DNA of 32,027 bases from an uncultured Alphaproteobacteria bacterium. GTDB lineage: Bacteria; Pseudomonadota; Alphaproteobacteria; HIMB59; GCA-002718135. The first letter of the stretch is position 1. Each line of letters starts with the position of its first letter. Shown here piece after piece: positions 15,954 to 25,002 of this stretch. The position numbers were made by a program, and so were the translations under genes. The stretch is from the NCBI GenBank assembly GCA_902623255.1, contig CACNSY010000013.1:1-32027 (forward strand). Reading direction: 5' to 3'. The notes under the pieces are model-generated. The model did not search any database. It was not told the DNA's origin and worked only from the letters and a program-made list of their open reading frames with translations.

Positions 15954-18900
15954 TCACTTTATTGAAAAGTATAAAAAGGATAAAAAATTCTTAGAAGAAA
16001 ATCATGTTTATAATGAACAAGATGAACATTCATCATGTGGTGTTGGATTAATAGCATCTTTAGATGGATCTGAGACAAGAGAAATAGTCGAGTTAGGAGT
16101 TCAAGCTTTAAGAGTTTTGTATCACCGGGGAGCAGTTGATGCTGATGGTAAAACAGGTGATGGTGCAGGAATACAGTTATCCATACCAAAGAATTTCTTT
16201 ACCCAACAAATAGAAAGAACTGGCCACACTCCTAATGATTTACCTTTCGGGGTTGGCATGATTTTTTTACCACGTACAGATTTTGCCGCTCAAGAAAACG
16301 CTCGTACAATTGTTGAATCTGAAATAATTAAAGAAGGTTTGAAAATATATGGTTGGAGACACGTTCCAATTAATTCATCGATTATTGGTGATAAAGCAAA
16401 AGCAACAAGGCCTGAAATAGAACAAATACTAATTTGTAATGAAGAACTAGAAGATGAAAAAGAATTTGATAATAAACTTTTTATAATTAGAAAAAGAATA
16501 GAAAAAGAAATTAGAAATCAAAATATTTCAGACTTTTATATTTGCTCACTATCTTGTCAGTCCATTGTTTATAAAGGTATGTTTTTAGCAGAACAGCTTT
16601 CCAATTTTTATCCAGACATCCAAAATGAGAATTTTATTTCTAGATATGCAGTTTATCACCAGCGCTATTCAACTAATACATTTCCCACTTGGTCTTTAGC
16701 ACAGCCTTTTAGAGTGATTGCGCATAATGGTGAAATAAATACACTTAAAGGTAATAAAAATTGGATGGCTGCGCATGAGCCAAGAATGGAACATAAAAAT
16801 TTTGGCAATAATGTAGATGATTTAAAACCCATAATTGATGCTAAAGCGTCTGACTCTGCTGCATTAGATTCAACAATAGAGTTATTAGTTAAAGCTAATC
16901 GTTCTTTACCTATGGCTAAAATAATAACAATTCCAGAAGCTTGGTCCCACAGAAGAGATTTTCCAAAAAAAATAAAAGATTTATATGCTTATGGTGGAGC
17001 AGTTATGGAGCCATGGGATGGTCCAGCAGCAATATGTGGCGCGTACAGTGATTGGGCCATTGCTGGAATGGATAGAAATGGCCTTAGACCTATAAGATAT
17101 ACACTAACAAAAAATCTTCTCATTGCGGGTTCTGAAACTGGAATGGTTGATATTAAAGAAAATGAAATAGTAGAAAGAGGTAGGGTAGGGCCAGGTCAAT
17201 TAATAGCGGTCAACTTTAAAGAGAAAAAATTTTTTAAAGATCATGAGATAAAAAAGTATTTAGCAGAAACTAAACCATTTGGTGATTGGACTAAAAAAAT
17301 TACGTATATTGATAAACTTGTTCAATCTGTTGATGAGGAATTTAGAGATTTAGACTCTGGAGATCTAAGAAAAAGAATGGCATGCTTTGCCTGGTCAGTA
17401 GAAGACATAGAATTAATACTTCATCCGATGATTGCTGAAAAAAAAGAAGCAACGGGATCGATGGGAGATGACACTCCACTAGCTGTGCTTTCAAATAAAT
17501 ATAGAGGACTTCATCACTTTTTTAGACAAAATTTTAGTCAAGTTACAAATCCACCAATTGATTCATTAAGAGAAAAAGTTGTTATGAGTCTTCGAACTAG
17601 AATTGGAAACTTAAGTAATATTCTTGATGAAGATGAAGATCAATGCGATCATTTACAATTGAATTCTCCTGTTCTTTCAATTGAGCAATTCAAATCTATG
17701 CGAAGATATATGAAAGATAGTGTGAAGATCATTGACACAACAATGGATAAAACAAATCCTGAAAATAATTTTGAGATAGAAATTTCAAGAATAAACCGAG
17801 AAGCAGAACAAGCTGTTAGAGAGGGGTATGTTCATATAATTTTAAGTGACAAAGAAATGTCTAAAACAAGAATAGCTCTTCCTATGATATTAGTTACAAG
17901 TTCTGTTCACCATCATTTAATTAAACAAAATCTTCGAACTTTTATTTCCTTAAATGTTCAATCTGCAGAATGTTTAGATGTACAATATTTTGCAGTGCTT
18001 ATCGGAGTTGGAGCAACAAGTGTGAATGCATATATGGCACAACAAGCTATAGCGGAAAGACATAAAAAAGGATTATTTAAAAATCTCTCATATGAAGAAT
18101 GTGTAGAGAGATTTATTAATTCTATAAATAATGGTTTGCTTAAGACTATGAGTAAGATGGGAATATCAGTAATTAATTCATATCGAGGTGGTTGTAATTT
18201 TGAAGCGATTGGACTCAGTAGAAATTTAATGAGCAAATATTTCCCTTCTATGAGTTCTAAAATATCCGGTATCGGTATCAGCGGTATCGAAAGAAGATCA
18301 AGATTAGCTCATGATAATGCTTATGAAGAAAGTGTTATTACGCTGCCGATTGGAGGAAACTATCGCTATAGATTTGGTGGTGAAAAACATGCTTTTGAAG
18401 CAAGATCAATTCACATGCTTCAAACTGCAGTAACTTCTAATAATTATTCTTTATTTAAAAAATATTCTTCGATGATTGATGAAATGGATCCTATAAATAT
18501 TCGTGATCTTTTAGACTTCAAAAAAAATAACAATAATAGTAACTCTAACACAGTAGAACCTTCTCAAGAAATTAGAAAAAGGCTAGTTGCACCAGGAATA
18601 TCACTTGGAGCCCTGAGTCCAGAAGCGCATGAAACTCTTTCTGTAGCAATGAATAGGATAGGAGCTAAATCTGATTCAGGTGAAGGTGGTGAAGATCCGA
18701 TTAGATTTAAACCTAAGCCAAATGGAGATAACGCATCATCAAAAATTAAACAAATTGCAAGTGGACGATTTGGTGTAACAGCGGAATATTTAAATAATTG
18801 TGAAGAAATTGAAATTAAAGTTGCACAAGGTGCAAAACCTGGTGAGGGTGGACAATTGCCAGGAGGAAAAGTTACAGAATTAATTGCTAAACTAAGACAT

Positions 18901-20463
18901 TCAACCGAAGGTGTGACGCTTATTAGTCCCCCTCCTCATCATGATATTTATTCTATCGAAGATTTAGCTCAGCTGATTTACGATTTGAAACAAATTAATC
19001 CAAGAGCTAAAGTATGCGTTAAGTTAGTTGCTCAGTCAGGGATTGGAACAGTCGCAGCTGGTGTTGCAAAAGCAAAAGCTGATACGATACTCATTTCTGG
19101 TCACAATGGTGGAACTGGAGCAAGCCCACAAACAAGCATTAAGTATGCAGGACTTCCTTGGGAACTCGGATTAAGTGAAGTACATCAAGTTCTATCTCTA
19201 AATAACTTAAGAGATAAAGTCGTTCTTAGAACTGATGGGGGTTTGAAAACAGGAAAAGATATTGTTATTGCGGCTATGCTTGGGGCAGAAGAATATGGAA
19301 TAGGTACAGCAAGTTTAGTTGCTATGGGCTGTATCATGGTTAGACAATGTCATTCAAATACTTGTCCCGTTGGAGTTTGCTCACAAGATGAAAAACTTAG
19401 AGAAAAATTTACCGGAACACCAGAAAAAGTAATTAATCTTTTTAGTTTTATTGCTGATGAAGTTAGAGAAATTTTAGGATCTCTAGGCTTTTCTTCTCTT
19501 GATGAAGTAGTTGGAAGATCTGATCTTTTATATCAAGTCAGTAGAGGAAGTTCTGATCTTGATGATTTAGATTTAAATCCAATTATTCAAACCATTGATT
19601 CATCAGTTGGAGAATTTGACATAAAGAAAAATACAATTAATGAAGTTAGCGATAGCCTTGATATTAAAATCATAGGCGACGCTAAGTCTTTCTTTGAAAC
19701 AGATCAAAAAATTGAACTAAACTATAATATCAAAAATACTGATAGAGCTATTGGTACAAGACTTGCATCAGAAATTACTACTACAAAAGGAATGAGTTCT
19801 CTTCCAGAGGATTTCTTTACAGTTAATTTTCATGGTTCTGCTGGACAATCTTTTGGAGCATGGAGTGTGCAAGGAACTACTCTTAAAGTTTTTGGTGACG
19901 CTAACGATTATGTTGCAAAAGGATTATCAGGGGGTAAAATTGTTATACAACCAAGCTCATCTTCACAACTAAAAACAAACAAAAATGTTATCATTGGGAA
20001 TACTGTACTATATGGAGCAACGCGTGGTAAACTTTTTGCAGCTGGAACTGCTGGTGATAGATTTGCTGTTAGAAACTCTGGCGCACATGCTGTTATTGAA
20101 GGATGTGGTGATAATGGATGTGAATATATGACTGGAGGAAGTGCAGTTATTCTTGGCGAAGTAGGAAATAATTTTGGAGCAGGAATGACAGGAGGTATGG
20201 CCTTTGTTTATGATAAAGAAGGAACTTTACCACTTCGTATAAATCTTGAAGACATTTTCTATCAACAACAAATGACGAACCACTGGGAGAAAGTTTTATA
20301 TCTAAAAGTTGAAGAACATATCAAAGAAACAAATTCACGGTACGCAAAAAATCTTCTCGAAAACTGGGAAAATGAAAAATTACTCTTCTGGCAGATTGTT
20401 CCGAAAGAAATGATTAATAAATTTGATAAACCAGTTTTAATACAAGAGGAAAAAACAGCCTAA
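15946..20463 (+). CDS. gltB: Glutamate synthase large subunit
   Basis: GltB releases ammonia from glutamine and channels it to 2-oxoglutarate on the FMN site. The 1505-residue protein is full length. Cys31 in EHSSCGVGLIA is the nucleophile that becomes the N-terminus after removal of the propeptide. The type II glutaminase domain runs to about residue 440 (with YHQRYSTNTFPTW). A central domain follows, then the FMN synthase barrel with LISPPPHHDIYSIEDLAQL and SGHNGGTGASP. The [3Fe-4S] ligands are Cys1135, Cys1140 and Cys1145 in QCHSNTCPVGVC, and the GXGXG beta-helix ends the protein. An Asn-rich linker near residue 860 precedes the barrel. It converges on the hydrolase gene with a 4-base overlap. 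Confidence 0.97.
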   Translation: MPNHFIEKYKKDKKFLEENHVYNEQDEHSSCGVGLIASLDGSETREIVELGVQALRVLYHRGAVDADGKTGDGAGIQLSIPKNFFTQQIERTGHTPNDLPFGVGMIFLPRTDFAAQENARTIVESEIIKEGLKIYGWRHVPINSSIIGDKAKATRPEIEQILICNEELEDEKEFDNKLFIIRKRIEKEIRNQNISDFYICSLSCQSIVYKGMFLAEQLSNFYPDIQNENFISRYAVYHQRYSTNTFPTWSLAQPFRVIAHNGEINTLKGNKNWMAAHEPRMEHKNFGNNVDDLKPIIDAKASDSAALDSTIELLVKANRSLPMAKIITIPEAWSHRRDFPKKIKDLYAYGGAVMEPWDGPAAICGAYSDWAIAGMDRNGLRPIRYTLTKNLLIAGSETGMVDIKENEIVERGRVGPGQLIAVNFKEKKFFKDHEIKKYLAETKPFGDWTKKITYIDKLVQSVDEEFRDLDSGDLRKRMACFAWSVEDIELILHPMIAEKKEATGSMGDDTPLAVLSNKYRGLHHFFRQNFSQVTNPPIDSLREKVVMSLRTRIGNLSNILDEDEDQCDHLQLNSPVLSIEQFKSMRRYMKDSVKIIDTTMDKTNPENNFEIEISRINREAEQAVREGYVHIILSDKEMSKTRIALPMILVTSSVHHHLIKQNLRTFISLNVQSAECLDVQYFAVLIGVGATSVNAYMAQQAIAERHKKGLFKNLSYEECVERFINSINNGLLKTMSKMGISVINSYRGGCNFEAIGLSRNLMSKYFPSMSSKISGIGISGIERRSRLAHDNAYEESVITLPIGGNYRYRFGGEKHAFEARSIHMLQTAVTSNNYSLFKKYSSMIDEMDPINIRDLLDFKKNNNNSNSNTVEPSQEIRKRLVAPGISLGALSPEAHETLSVAMNRIGAKSDSGEGGEDPIRFKPKPNGDNASSKIKQIASGRFGVTAEYLNNCEEIEIKVAQGAKPGEGGQLPGGKVTELIAKLRHSTEGVTLISPPPHHDIYSIEDLAQLIYDLKQINPRAKVCVKLVAQSGIGTVAAGVAKAKADTILISGHNGGTGASPQTSIKYAGLPWELGLSEVHQVLSLNNLRDKVVLRTDGGLKTGKDIVIAAMLGAEEYGIGTASLVAMGCIMVRQCHSNTCPVGVCSQDEKLREKFTGTPEKVINLFSFIADEVREILGSLGFSSLDEVVGRSDLLYQVSRGSSDLDDLDLNPIIQTIDSSVGEFDIKKNTINEVSDSLDIKIIGDAKSFFETDQKIELNYNIKNTDRAIGTRLASEITTTKGMSSLPEDFFTVNFHGSAGQSFGAWSVQGTTLKVFGDANDYVAKGLSGGKIVIQPSSSSQLKTNKNVIIGNTVLYGATRGKLFAAGTAGDRFAVRNSGAHAVIEGCGDNGCEYMTGGSAVILGEVGNNFGAGMTGGMAFVYDKEGTLPLRINLEDIFYQQQMTNHWEKVLYLKVEEHIKETNSRYAKNLLENWENEKLLFWQIVPKEMINKFDKPVLIQEEKTA

Positions 20464-21194
20464 GTTTTTTTAATCATAGATAAAATAGAATCATTAATAA
20501 CTTTTAGATCAAATTCCTCAGATAATCGATGATCACTGTTTTTTAAAAGTTTTATTTGAATTTGATTACCTTTTATTTTTTTTACAATTTTATTAGGAGT
20601 ATCTGGTTTAACTATATTGTCTTTCATACCTTGAATTAGAATTAAAGGTTTATTCCAATTGAAATTTTTGTTAAGAATTTTATTCTTCCGTCCTTCCACA
20701 ATATATTTCTTTTTTATAAGATAACTAAAATCATTATATGAGCATCTAATAATACCTTTATTATTTATCTCTTTCTTTTTCTTATTTGATAAATTTCTAT
20801 AAAAGTCATCAATATAATCAGGTGCTGCTGCTACACCTACTAATCCAACTATTTTTGATGGCCTTGCTTTGGCAGCTAAAAACATTAACCATCCACCCAT
20901 ACTGCTACCAACCAGAATTTGCGGTCCTTTTGCAATATTATCAATGATATCAATTAAGTCTTTCTTCCAATCTGAAATTGTAAAATCTTCAAATTTTCCA
21001 TCAGATTTTCCATGACCACGGCATTCAAAACGTATAAATCTTAATTTTTGTTTTCGTGCAAATTTTTCTATAGATACTGCTTTTAAACCATTCATATCGG
21101 AGTTGAGGCCATGAATAAAAATTATGCCTGGGCCTTTACCATTATTGAATTTATATCGAATTCTTTCTTTTTTCTTATTAATAAAGTAAGGCAT
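20460..21194 (-). CDS. Alpha/beta hydrolase, ABHD10-like
   Basis: This 244-residue single-domain alpha/beta hydrolase has an oxyanion-hole region IIFIHGLNSDMNG (24-36), FECRGHGKSDG (56-66), the nucleophile elbow GSSMGGW (96-102; Ser98), the acid Asp192 in QGMKDNIV and the base His222 in NSDHRLSE. The pattern resembles the ABHD10 group (thioesterase/esterase-like enzymes), which is common in alphaproteobacteria; the substrate cannot be read from sequence. It is convergent with gltB and divergent from the GT4 gene with only 30 bases between start codons. There is no signal peptide, so it is probably cytoplasmic. Confidence 0.8.
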   Translation of the reverse strand: MPYFINKKKERIRYKFNNGKGPGIIFIHGLNSDMNGLKAVSIEKFARKQKLRFIRFECRGHGKSDGKFEDFTISDWKKDLIDIIDNIAKGPQILVGSSMGGWLMFLAAKARPSKIVGLVGVAAAPDYIDDFYRNLSNKKKKEINNKGIIRCSYNDFSYLIKKKYIVEGRKNKILNKNFNWNKPLILIQGMKDNIVKPDTPNKIVKKIKGNQIQIKLLKNSDHRLSEEFDLKVINDSILSMIKKT

Positions 21195-21224
21195 TTTTGA
21201 TACAAATACTTATATTTTAATAAA
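21195..21224. promoter_or_regulatory. 30-base divergent spacer
   Basis: The start codons of the minus-strand hydrolase and the plus-strand GT4 gene lie 30 bases apart in a nearly pure A/T spacer. This is too short for two complete sigma-70 promoters, so at least one promoter must extend into the opposite coding region, or the two overlap. I cannot place a convincing -35/-10 pair. Confidence 0.4.
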
Positions 21225-22352
21225 ATGTCATCATTTAATGTTGCTCAAATTCTTCCCTCTTTAGATTCTGGTGGTGTCGAAAGAGGTACTATTGAAGTTG
21301 CAAATTATTTATCTGAATTAAATTTAAAAAATAATATTATCTCTAATGGTGGGCGTTTAATTAAGGAAATTAATAAAAATTATACTGATCATTTTCTATT
21401 ACCAGTTAACTCAAAAAATTTTTTTATTTATCCATTAATTGCTAATCAATTAAAAAAACTAATAATTAATCAAAATATTAATGTTGTTCATGTACGATCA
21501 AGAGCACCAGCATGGATTTTAAGTTTTATAAAAAATAAAAATTTCAAAACAATATCTACATTCCATAATGTGTATAGTGGCAATTCTTATTTTAAAAAAA
21601 TCTATAATAAGCAATTATCTAAAGTTGATCAGATTGTTGCGATTTCAAATTATGTAAAAAATGAAATTAGTAAAAAATACAATTTAAATTCAAATAAAAT
21701 TAAAGTGATTAATAGAGGAGTTGATGTTAAATATTTTGAAAAACCAATTTTAGATTCTCATATAGAAAATATAATAAATAAGTATCAAATTGATACCTCA
21801 AAAAATATTATTCTATACCCTGCGAGACTAACAAACTGGAAAGGTCAAATTGAGTTTTTAGATATATTTAATAAGATACAAAATGATAATTTTTTACTTT
21901 ATTTTGCAGGTGATACAAAAAATCAATCTTATACAGAGAAATTACAAAATAAAATTCAAAGTTTTAACCTTGGTCATAAATGTAAGATTATAGGTAATCT
22001 ACTAAGAGATGATTTGAAAACTTTATATTACCTATCATCAATTATTGCCTCCTTTCCTTTACAAGCTGAAGGGTTTGGAAGAACTATAAGTGAAGCATTA
22101 ATAATGCAAAAAAAGATACTTACTTTTAACTATGGTGGTGTCAAAGATCAGCTTGATAAATTAGATGATATTTATAAAGTAGATCCTCATAAATATAATG
22201 AAATAGATATAAAACTTCAAAATATTATAAAAATAGATAAAGAAAAATTTTCTAATATTTCTTTAGGTAGTAAAGACTACATATCAAAAACATTTTCAAA
22301 ACACCAAATGGTAAAAAGTTACGTAGACTTATATGAACAGCAATCAATTTAA
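21225..22352 (+). CDS. GT4-family glycosyltransferase
   Basis: The 375-residue protein is a GT-B fold glycosyltransferase of family 4. The N-terminal domain opens with AQILPSLDSGGVERGTIE (7-24), the classic donor-loop and first-helix signature. The C-terminal domain has ILYPARLTNWKGQIEFL (196-212) and the E-x7-E motif, Glu282 to Glu290, in AEGFGRTISE. Such enzymes retain the anomeric configuration and use nucleotide sugars to build LPS or other surface glycans at the cytoplasmic face. It overlaps the following GT9 gene by 20 bases, so the two probably act on one product. Very Lys/Asn/Ile-rich. Donor and acceptor cannot be assigned. Confidence 0.88.
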   Translation: MSSFNVAQILPSLDSGGVERGTIEVANYLSELNLKNNIISNGGRLIKEINKNYTDHFLLPVNSKNFFIYPLIANQLKKLIINQNINVVHVRSRAPAWILSFIKNKNFKTISTFHNVYSGNSYFKKIYNKQLSKVDQIVAISNYVKNEISKKYNLNSNKIKVINRGVDVKYFEKPILDSHIENIINKYQIDTSKNIILYPARLTNWKGQIEFLDIFNKIQNDNFLLYFAGDTKNQSYTEKLQNKIQSFNLGHKCKIIGNLLRDDLKTLYYLSSIIASFPLQAEGFGRTISEALIMQKKILTFNYGGVKDQLDKLDDIYKVDPHKYNEIDIKLQNIIKIDKEKFSNISLGSKDYISKTFSKHQMVKSYVDLYEQQSI

Positions 22353-23262
22353 CAAAATATTAGTAGTAAAGCATGGATCACTTGGTGATATTGCATTTTC
22401 AATACTTGCTATGGCATCAATTAAGCAATTTTTTAGTACCGCCACTATCGATTTACTTACCGACGAAAAATATATAGATTTTTTAAGAAATTCTAATTAT
22501 TTTAGCTCGATTTTTAAAGATAATAGAAAAGGAATAATAGATTCACTAAGGGTAATATTAAAAATTAATAAAAATAAATACGATCTAATAATAGATTTAC
22601 AGAATTCTAAAAGGACAAATAATTATTGGTCATTCTTAAAATCTATTTCAAAAGTAAAAGTTAATGGATCTAGGTCTAATTGTGATATTCAGTATGTAAT
22701 TCCCCCTCAAGGAACTGAATCTCCTCAGCAAGGATTATACAATCAATTAAGGCTAATAGGTATAAATGAAATTAATCAAAATGTAGATTGGCTTTCCAGA
22801 GATATTCCAGCAATTAATGAAAACAAAATAATCTTAATGATACCCGGTGTTTCTAAATCAGGTAAAGATAAGCAATGGTCACCTAAAAAATTTGCACTAC
22901 TTGCAAGTTCTCTAGAAAAAAAAGGGTATCATATTTGTGTTGTTGGTCAAAAATCAGATAAAGAAACAGTAGAAATAATCTATAAAGCATGTCAAAAGGT
23001 TACAGATTTAACAGACAAATCTCCTCCTGGAATTATTTACTCCTTAGCTAAAAAAAGTAAATTTATAATTACTAATGATACTGGTCCAGGCCATATTGCA
23101 GCTTTAAGTAATTCAAGGATTCTTTTTTTAGCAAAAGATAATGTTATTTCAAAATCAAACTTGTCTGAATATAAAAATGGTTACACAATCCTTAGTGACA
23201 CAATGGACTCAATATCAGTAAAAAAGGTATTAGATTTTTTGAATGATAAAAAATTTATCTAA
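22333..23262 (+). CDS. GT9-family (heptosyltransferase-like) glycosyltransferase
   Basis: The 309-residue protein belongs to glycosyltransferase family 9, best known for ADP-heptose:LPS heptosyltransferases. Evidence is KILVVKHGSLGDIAFSILAM at the N-terminus (GSLGD, 15-19), IPGVSKSGKDKQWSP near 170-183, and the signature NDTGPGHIAAL (248-258), which contacts the nucleotide-sugar phosphates. It overlaps the GT4 gene by 20 bases and ends in an 8-base overlap with the opposing GT9 gene. Whether the donor is ADP-heptose is not shown; no heptose biosynthesis genes lie in the window. Confidence 0.85.
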   Translation: MNSNQFNKILVVKHGSLGDIAFSILAMASIKQFFSTATIDLLTDEKYIDFLRNSNYFSSIFKDNRKGIIDSLRVILKINKNKYDLIIDLQNSKRTNNYWSFLKSISKVKVNGSRSNCDIQYVIPPQGTESPQQGLYNQLRLIGINEINQNVDWLSRDIPAINENKIILMIPGVSKSGKDKQWSPKKFALLASSLEKKGYHICVVGQKSDKETVEIIYKACQKVTDLTDKSPPGIIYSLAKKSKFIITNDTGPGHIAALSNSRILFLAKDNVISKSNLSEYKNGYTILSDTMDSISVKKVLDFLNDKKFI

Positions 23263-24262
23263 TAAATGAAATTAATTCTTTTTCTAAATTTTGGTTATTG
23301 GAGAATAGTTTAGTATATTTTTTCTTCCACGGCGCATATTCTTTTGCAATCATATCTGGAACATTATCTGAATCATAAATAACACAAAGTTGTGTTTCAG
23401 AAAGTGATGCAATATGTGTGCATCCACATTCAGGCGTAATTACATACATTGAAGAATTTATTATTGATGTCCAATTATCAAAACTTAATTGATCTAAGAT
23501 TAAAACATTATTTATACTTTTAAGATTATTAAACTCTTCATTAGTAACAATCTCATATTTTTTAAATATTTCATAGAATACATTTTTTGATGTGGCATCA
23601 GTTGTCATTACAATATTAATTTTTGAATTTTTAAGTTTGTCTAATAGATTTATGAAGTTTTTTTCTGAAAAATATTTATTGATCCATTTTGAAGATAAAT
23701 GAATTAAACATAATTTCTTAAAATTTACATCTATTTCAGCTAATTCAAACATATTTCTAATCTCTGCATCATTATTTAAACTTAATCCATTTTTAGTAAC
23801 TAATTCCATCATAATCTTTGTTTGATGAAGTGGGATATTTCGTGAATATCTTAATTGGCGATCGATTATTAAGCAGTGAGTAAAAAAGATTTTACCCAAA
23901 ATTCTATCAAAAAATTTACTCATGTAATTATTTTTGTATCGAGATTTAAAAATTAACAATGACTTTGTTTTGCTTTTAGAAAAAATTGATATTAAAATAC
24001 TTACTATTCCTGGACTAAATGTAAAAATATAATCATAATTTTGATTTCTTAATTTTGAGATAGTTTTTAAGATTTGAAAAAAATAATTTTCAAGTAAAAA
24101 AACTTTATTAATAAGTTTAAATTTTTTACATATTTTTTGATTTTTTTTAGAACATACAATATCAATTTTAAAATCTTCATTAACATCTTTTAATCCTTGG
24201 ACAATGGGAAGAGTAAGTATCATATCTCCCATTTTATCGTTTCTAACTAAACAAATTCTCAT
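23255..24262 (-). CDS. GT9-family (heptosyltransferase-like) glycosyltransferase, divergent
   Basis: The 335-residue protein is a second GT9 member, on the opposite strand. The N-terminus RICLVRNDKMGDMILTLPIV (2-21) is characteristic of family 9, and LIHLSSKWINKYFSEKNF (187-203 region) corresponds to the middle binding segment. The late signature reads TPECGCTHIAS (276-286), with Glu278 and Cys281 where most members have Asp and Pro; His283 is kept. It is therefore a diverged paralogue rather than a recent duplicate of the neighbouring GT9. It is divergent from infC. A role in outer-surface glycan synthesis is inferred. Confidence 0.82.
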   Translation of the reverse strand: MRICLVRNDKMGDMILTLPIVQGLKDVNEDFKIDIVCSKKNQKICKKFKLINKVFLLENYFFQILKTISKLRNQNYDYIFTFSPGIVSILISIFSKSKTKSLLIFKSRYKNNYMSKFFDRILGKIFFTHCLIIDRQLRYSRNIPLHQTKIMMELVTKNGLSLNNDAEIRNMFELAEIDVNFKKLCLIHLSSKWINKYFSEKNFINLLDKLKNSKINIVMTTDATSKNVFYEIFKKYEIVTNEEFNNLKSINNVLILDQLSFDNWTSIINSSMYVITPECGCTHIASLSETQLCVIYDSDNVPDMIAKEYAPWKKKYTKLFSNNQNLEKELISFIR

Positions 24263-24416
24263 AAAGTGTATTTAATAACCTAAAAACAATTAATCTTTTT
24301 TAAAATCAGCTCTTGAATTTAATTTCATTTGAGATTATATCCTAAAAAAATATGACAAAAGACTTAATTTCCTAATATGCTATTAAATAATAGCTATAAC
24401 TTAATCTCTACATAAC
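24263..24416. promoter_or_regulatory. Divergent intergenic region with candidate infC promoter
   Basis: This 154-base spacer separates the divergent GT9 gene and infC and is the longest gene-free stretch in the window. On the plus strand, ATGACA at 24352-24357 and TATGCT at 24376-24381 have an 18-base spacing. A start site near 24388 would leave a leader of about 30 bases before the infC TTG. A second, weaker pair is TTGAGA (24329-24334) with TATGAC (24351-24356). No hairpin or riboswitch is evident. Confidence 0.4.
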
Positions 24417-24956
24417 TTGGCCGTAAACTTTAAAACAAAGAAAGATATTGGTCCAAGAATCAATGAGCAAATCACTGCGAGTGAAGTTAGACTTATATCT
24501 AGTAATGGAAAACAGCTAGGCATATTAAGTATCCGTGAAGCACTTATACAAGCTGAAGATGAGGGATTTGACTTGGTTGAAGTTTCTCCTGAAGCCAATC
24601 CCCCAGTTTGCAAAATTATTGATTATGGTAAACTAAAATACAGAGAGCAAAAAAGTAAAAAAGAAGCAAAGAAAAAACAAAAAACAATTGAAGTAAAAGA
24701 AATTAAGATGAGACCTGGAATAGATACTCATGATTACAATGTAAAAATAAAGGCGCTATCAAAGTTTATTGGTGGTGGAAATAAGGTAAAAGTTTCAATG
24801 CGTTTTAGAGGGCGTGAAATGGAACATCAAAACTTAGGTTTTGATTTGCTTAAAAAGCTTACAACTGAAGTGGAAGAATATGCTAAAGTTGAAGTAGCGC
24901 CCAAATTTGAGGGTAAACAAATAATGATGATACTTGTTCCTCAGGTTGCTAAGTAA
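24417..24956 (+). CDS. infC: Translation initiation factor IF-3
   Basis: IF-3 binds the 30S subunit, prevents premature 50S joining and checks the start codon and initiator tRNA. The 179-residue protein has the N-domain from RINEQITASEVRLIS (about 14-28), VEVSPEANPPVCKIIDYGK before the linker, a basic helical linker (REQKSKKEAKKKQK) and the C-domain with EIKMRPGIDTHDYNVK and MRFRGREMEHQ. The frame has an upstream stop at 24402-24404 and no ATG, so TTG at 24417-24419 is the best start; an ATT at 24447 would be a shorter alternative. A non-AUG start on infC matches the known autoregulation of IF-3 in E. coli (AUU). Confidence 0.94.
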   Translation: MAVNFKTKKDIGPRINEQITASEVRLISSNGKQLGILSIREALIQAEDEGFDLVEVSPEANPPVCKIIDYGKLKYREQKSKKEAKKKQKTIEVKEIKMRPGIDTHDYNVKIKALSKFIGGGNKVKVSMRFRGREMEHQNLGFDLLKKLTTEVEEYAKVEVAPKFEGKQIMMILVPQVAK

Positions 24957-24965
24957 TTCTTCATA

Positions 24966-24993
24966 TTGCAAAATATACAATTATCAGTATAAG
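24966..24993 (+). promoter_or_regulatory. Candidate rpmI-rplT promoter
   Basis: TTGCAA at 24966-24971 and TATAAG at 24988-24993 are separated by 16 bases (4/6 and 5/6 matches to the sigma-70 consensus). The predicted start near 25000 would place the hairpin at 25003-25033 at the very 5' end of the transcript. The position between infC and rpmI fits an extra promoter for the two ribosomal protein genes. Support is pattern only. Confidence 0.45.
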
Positions 24994-25002
24994 CCTTTCA
25001 AA

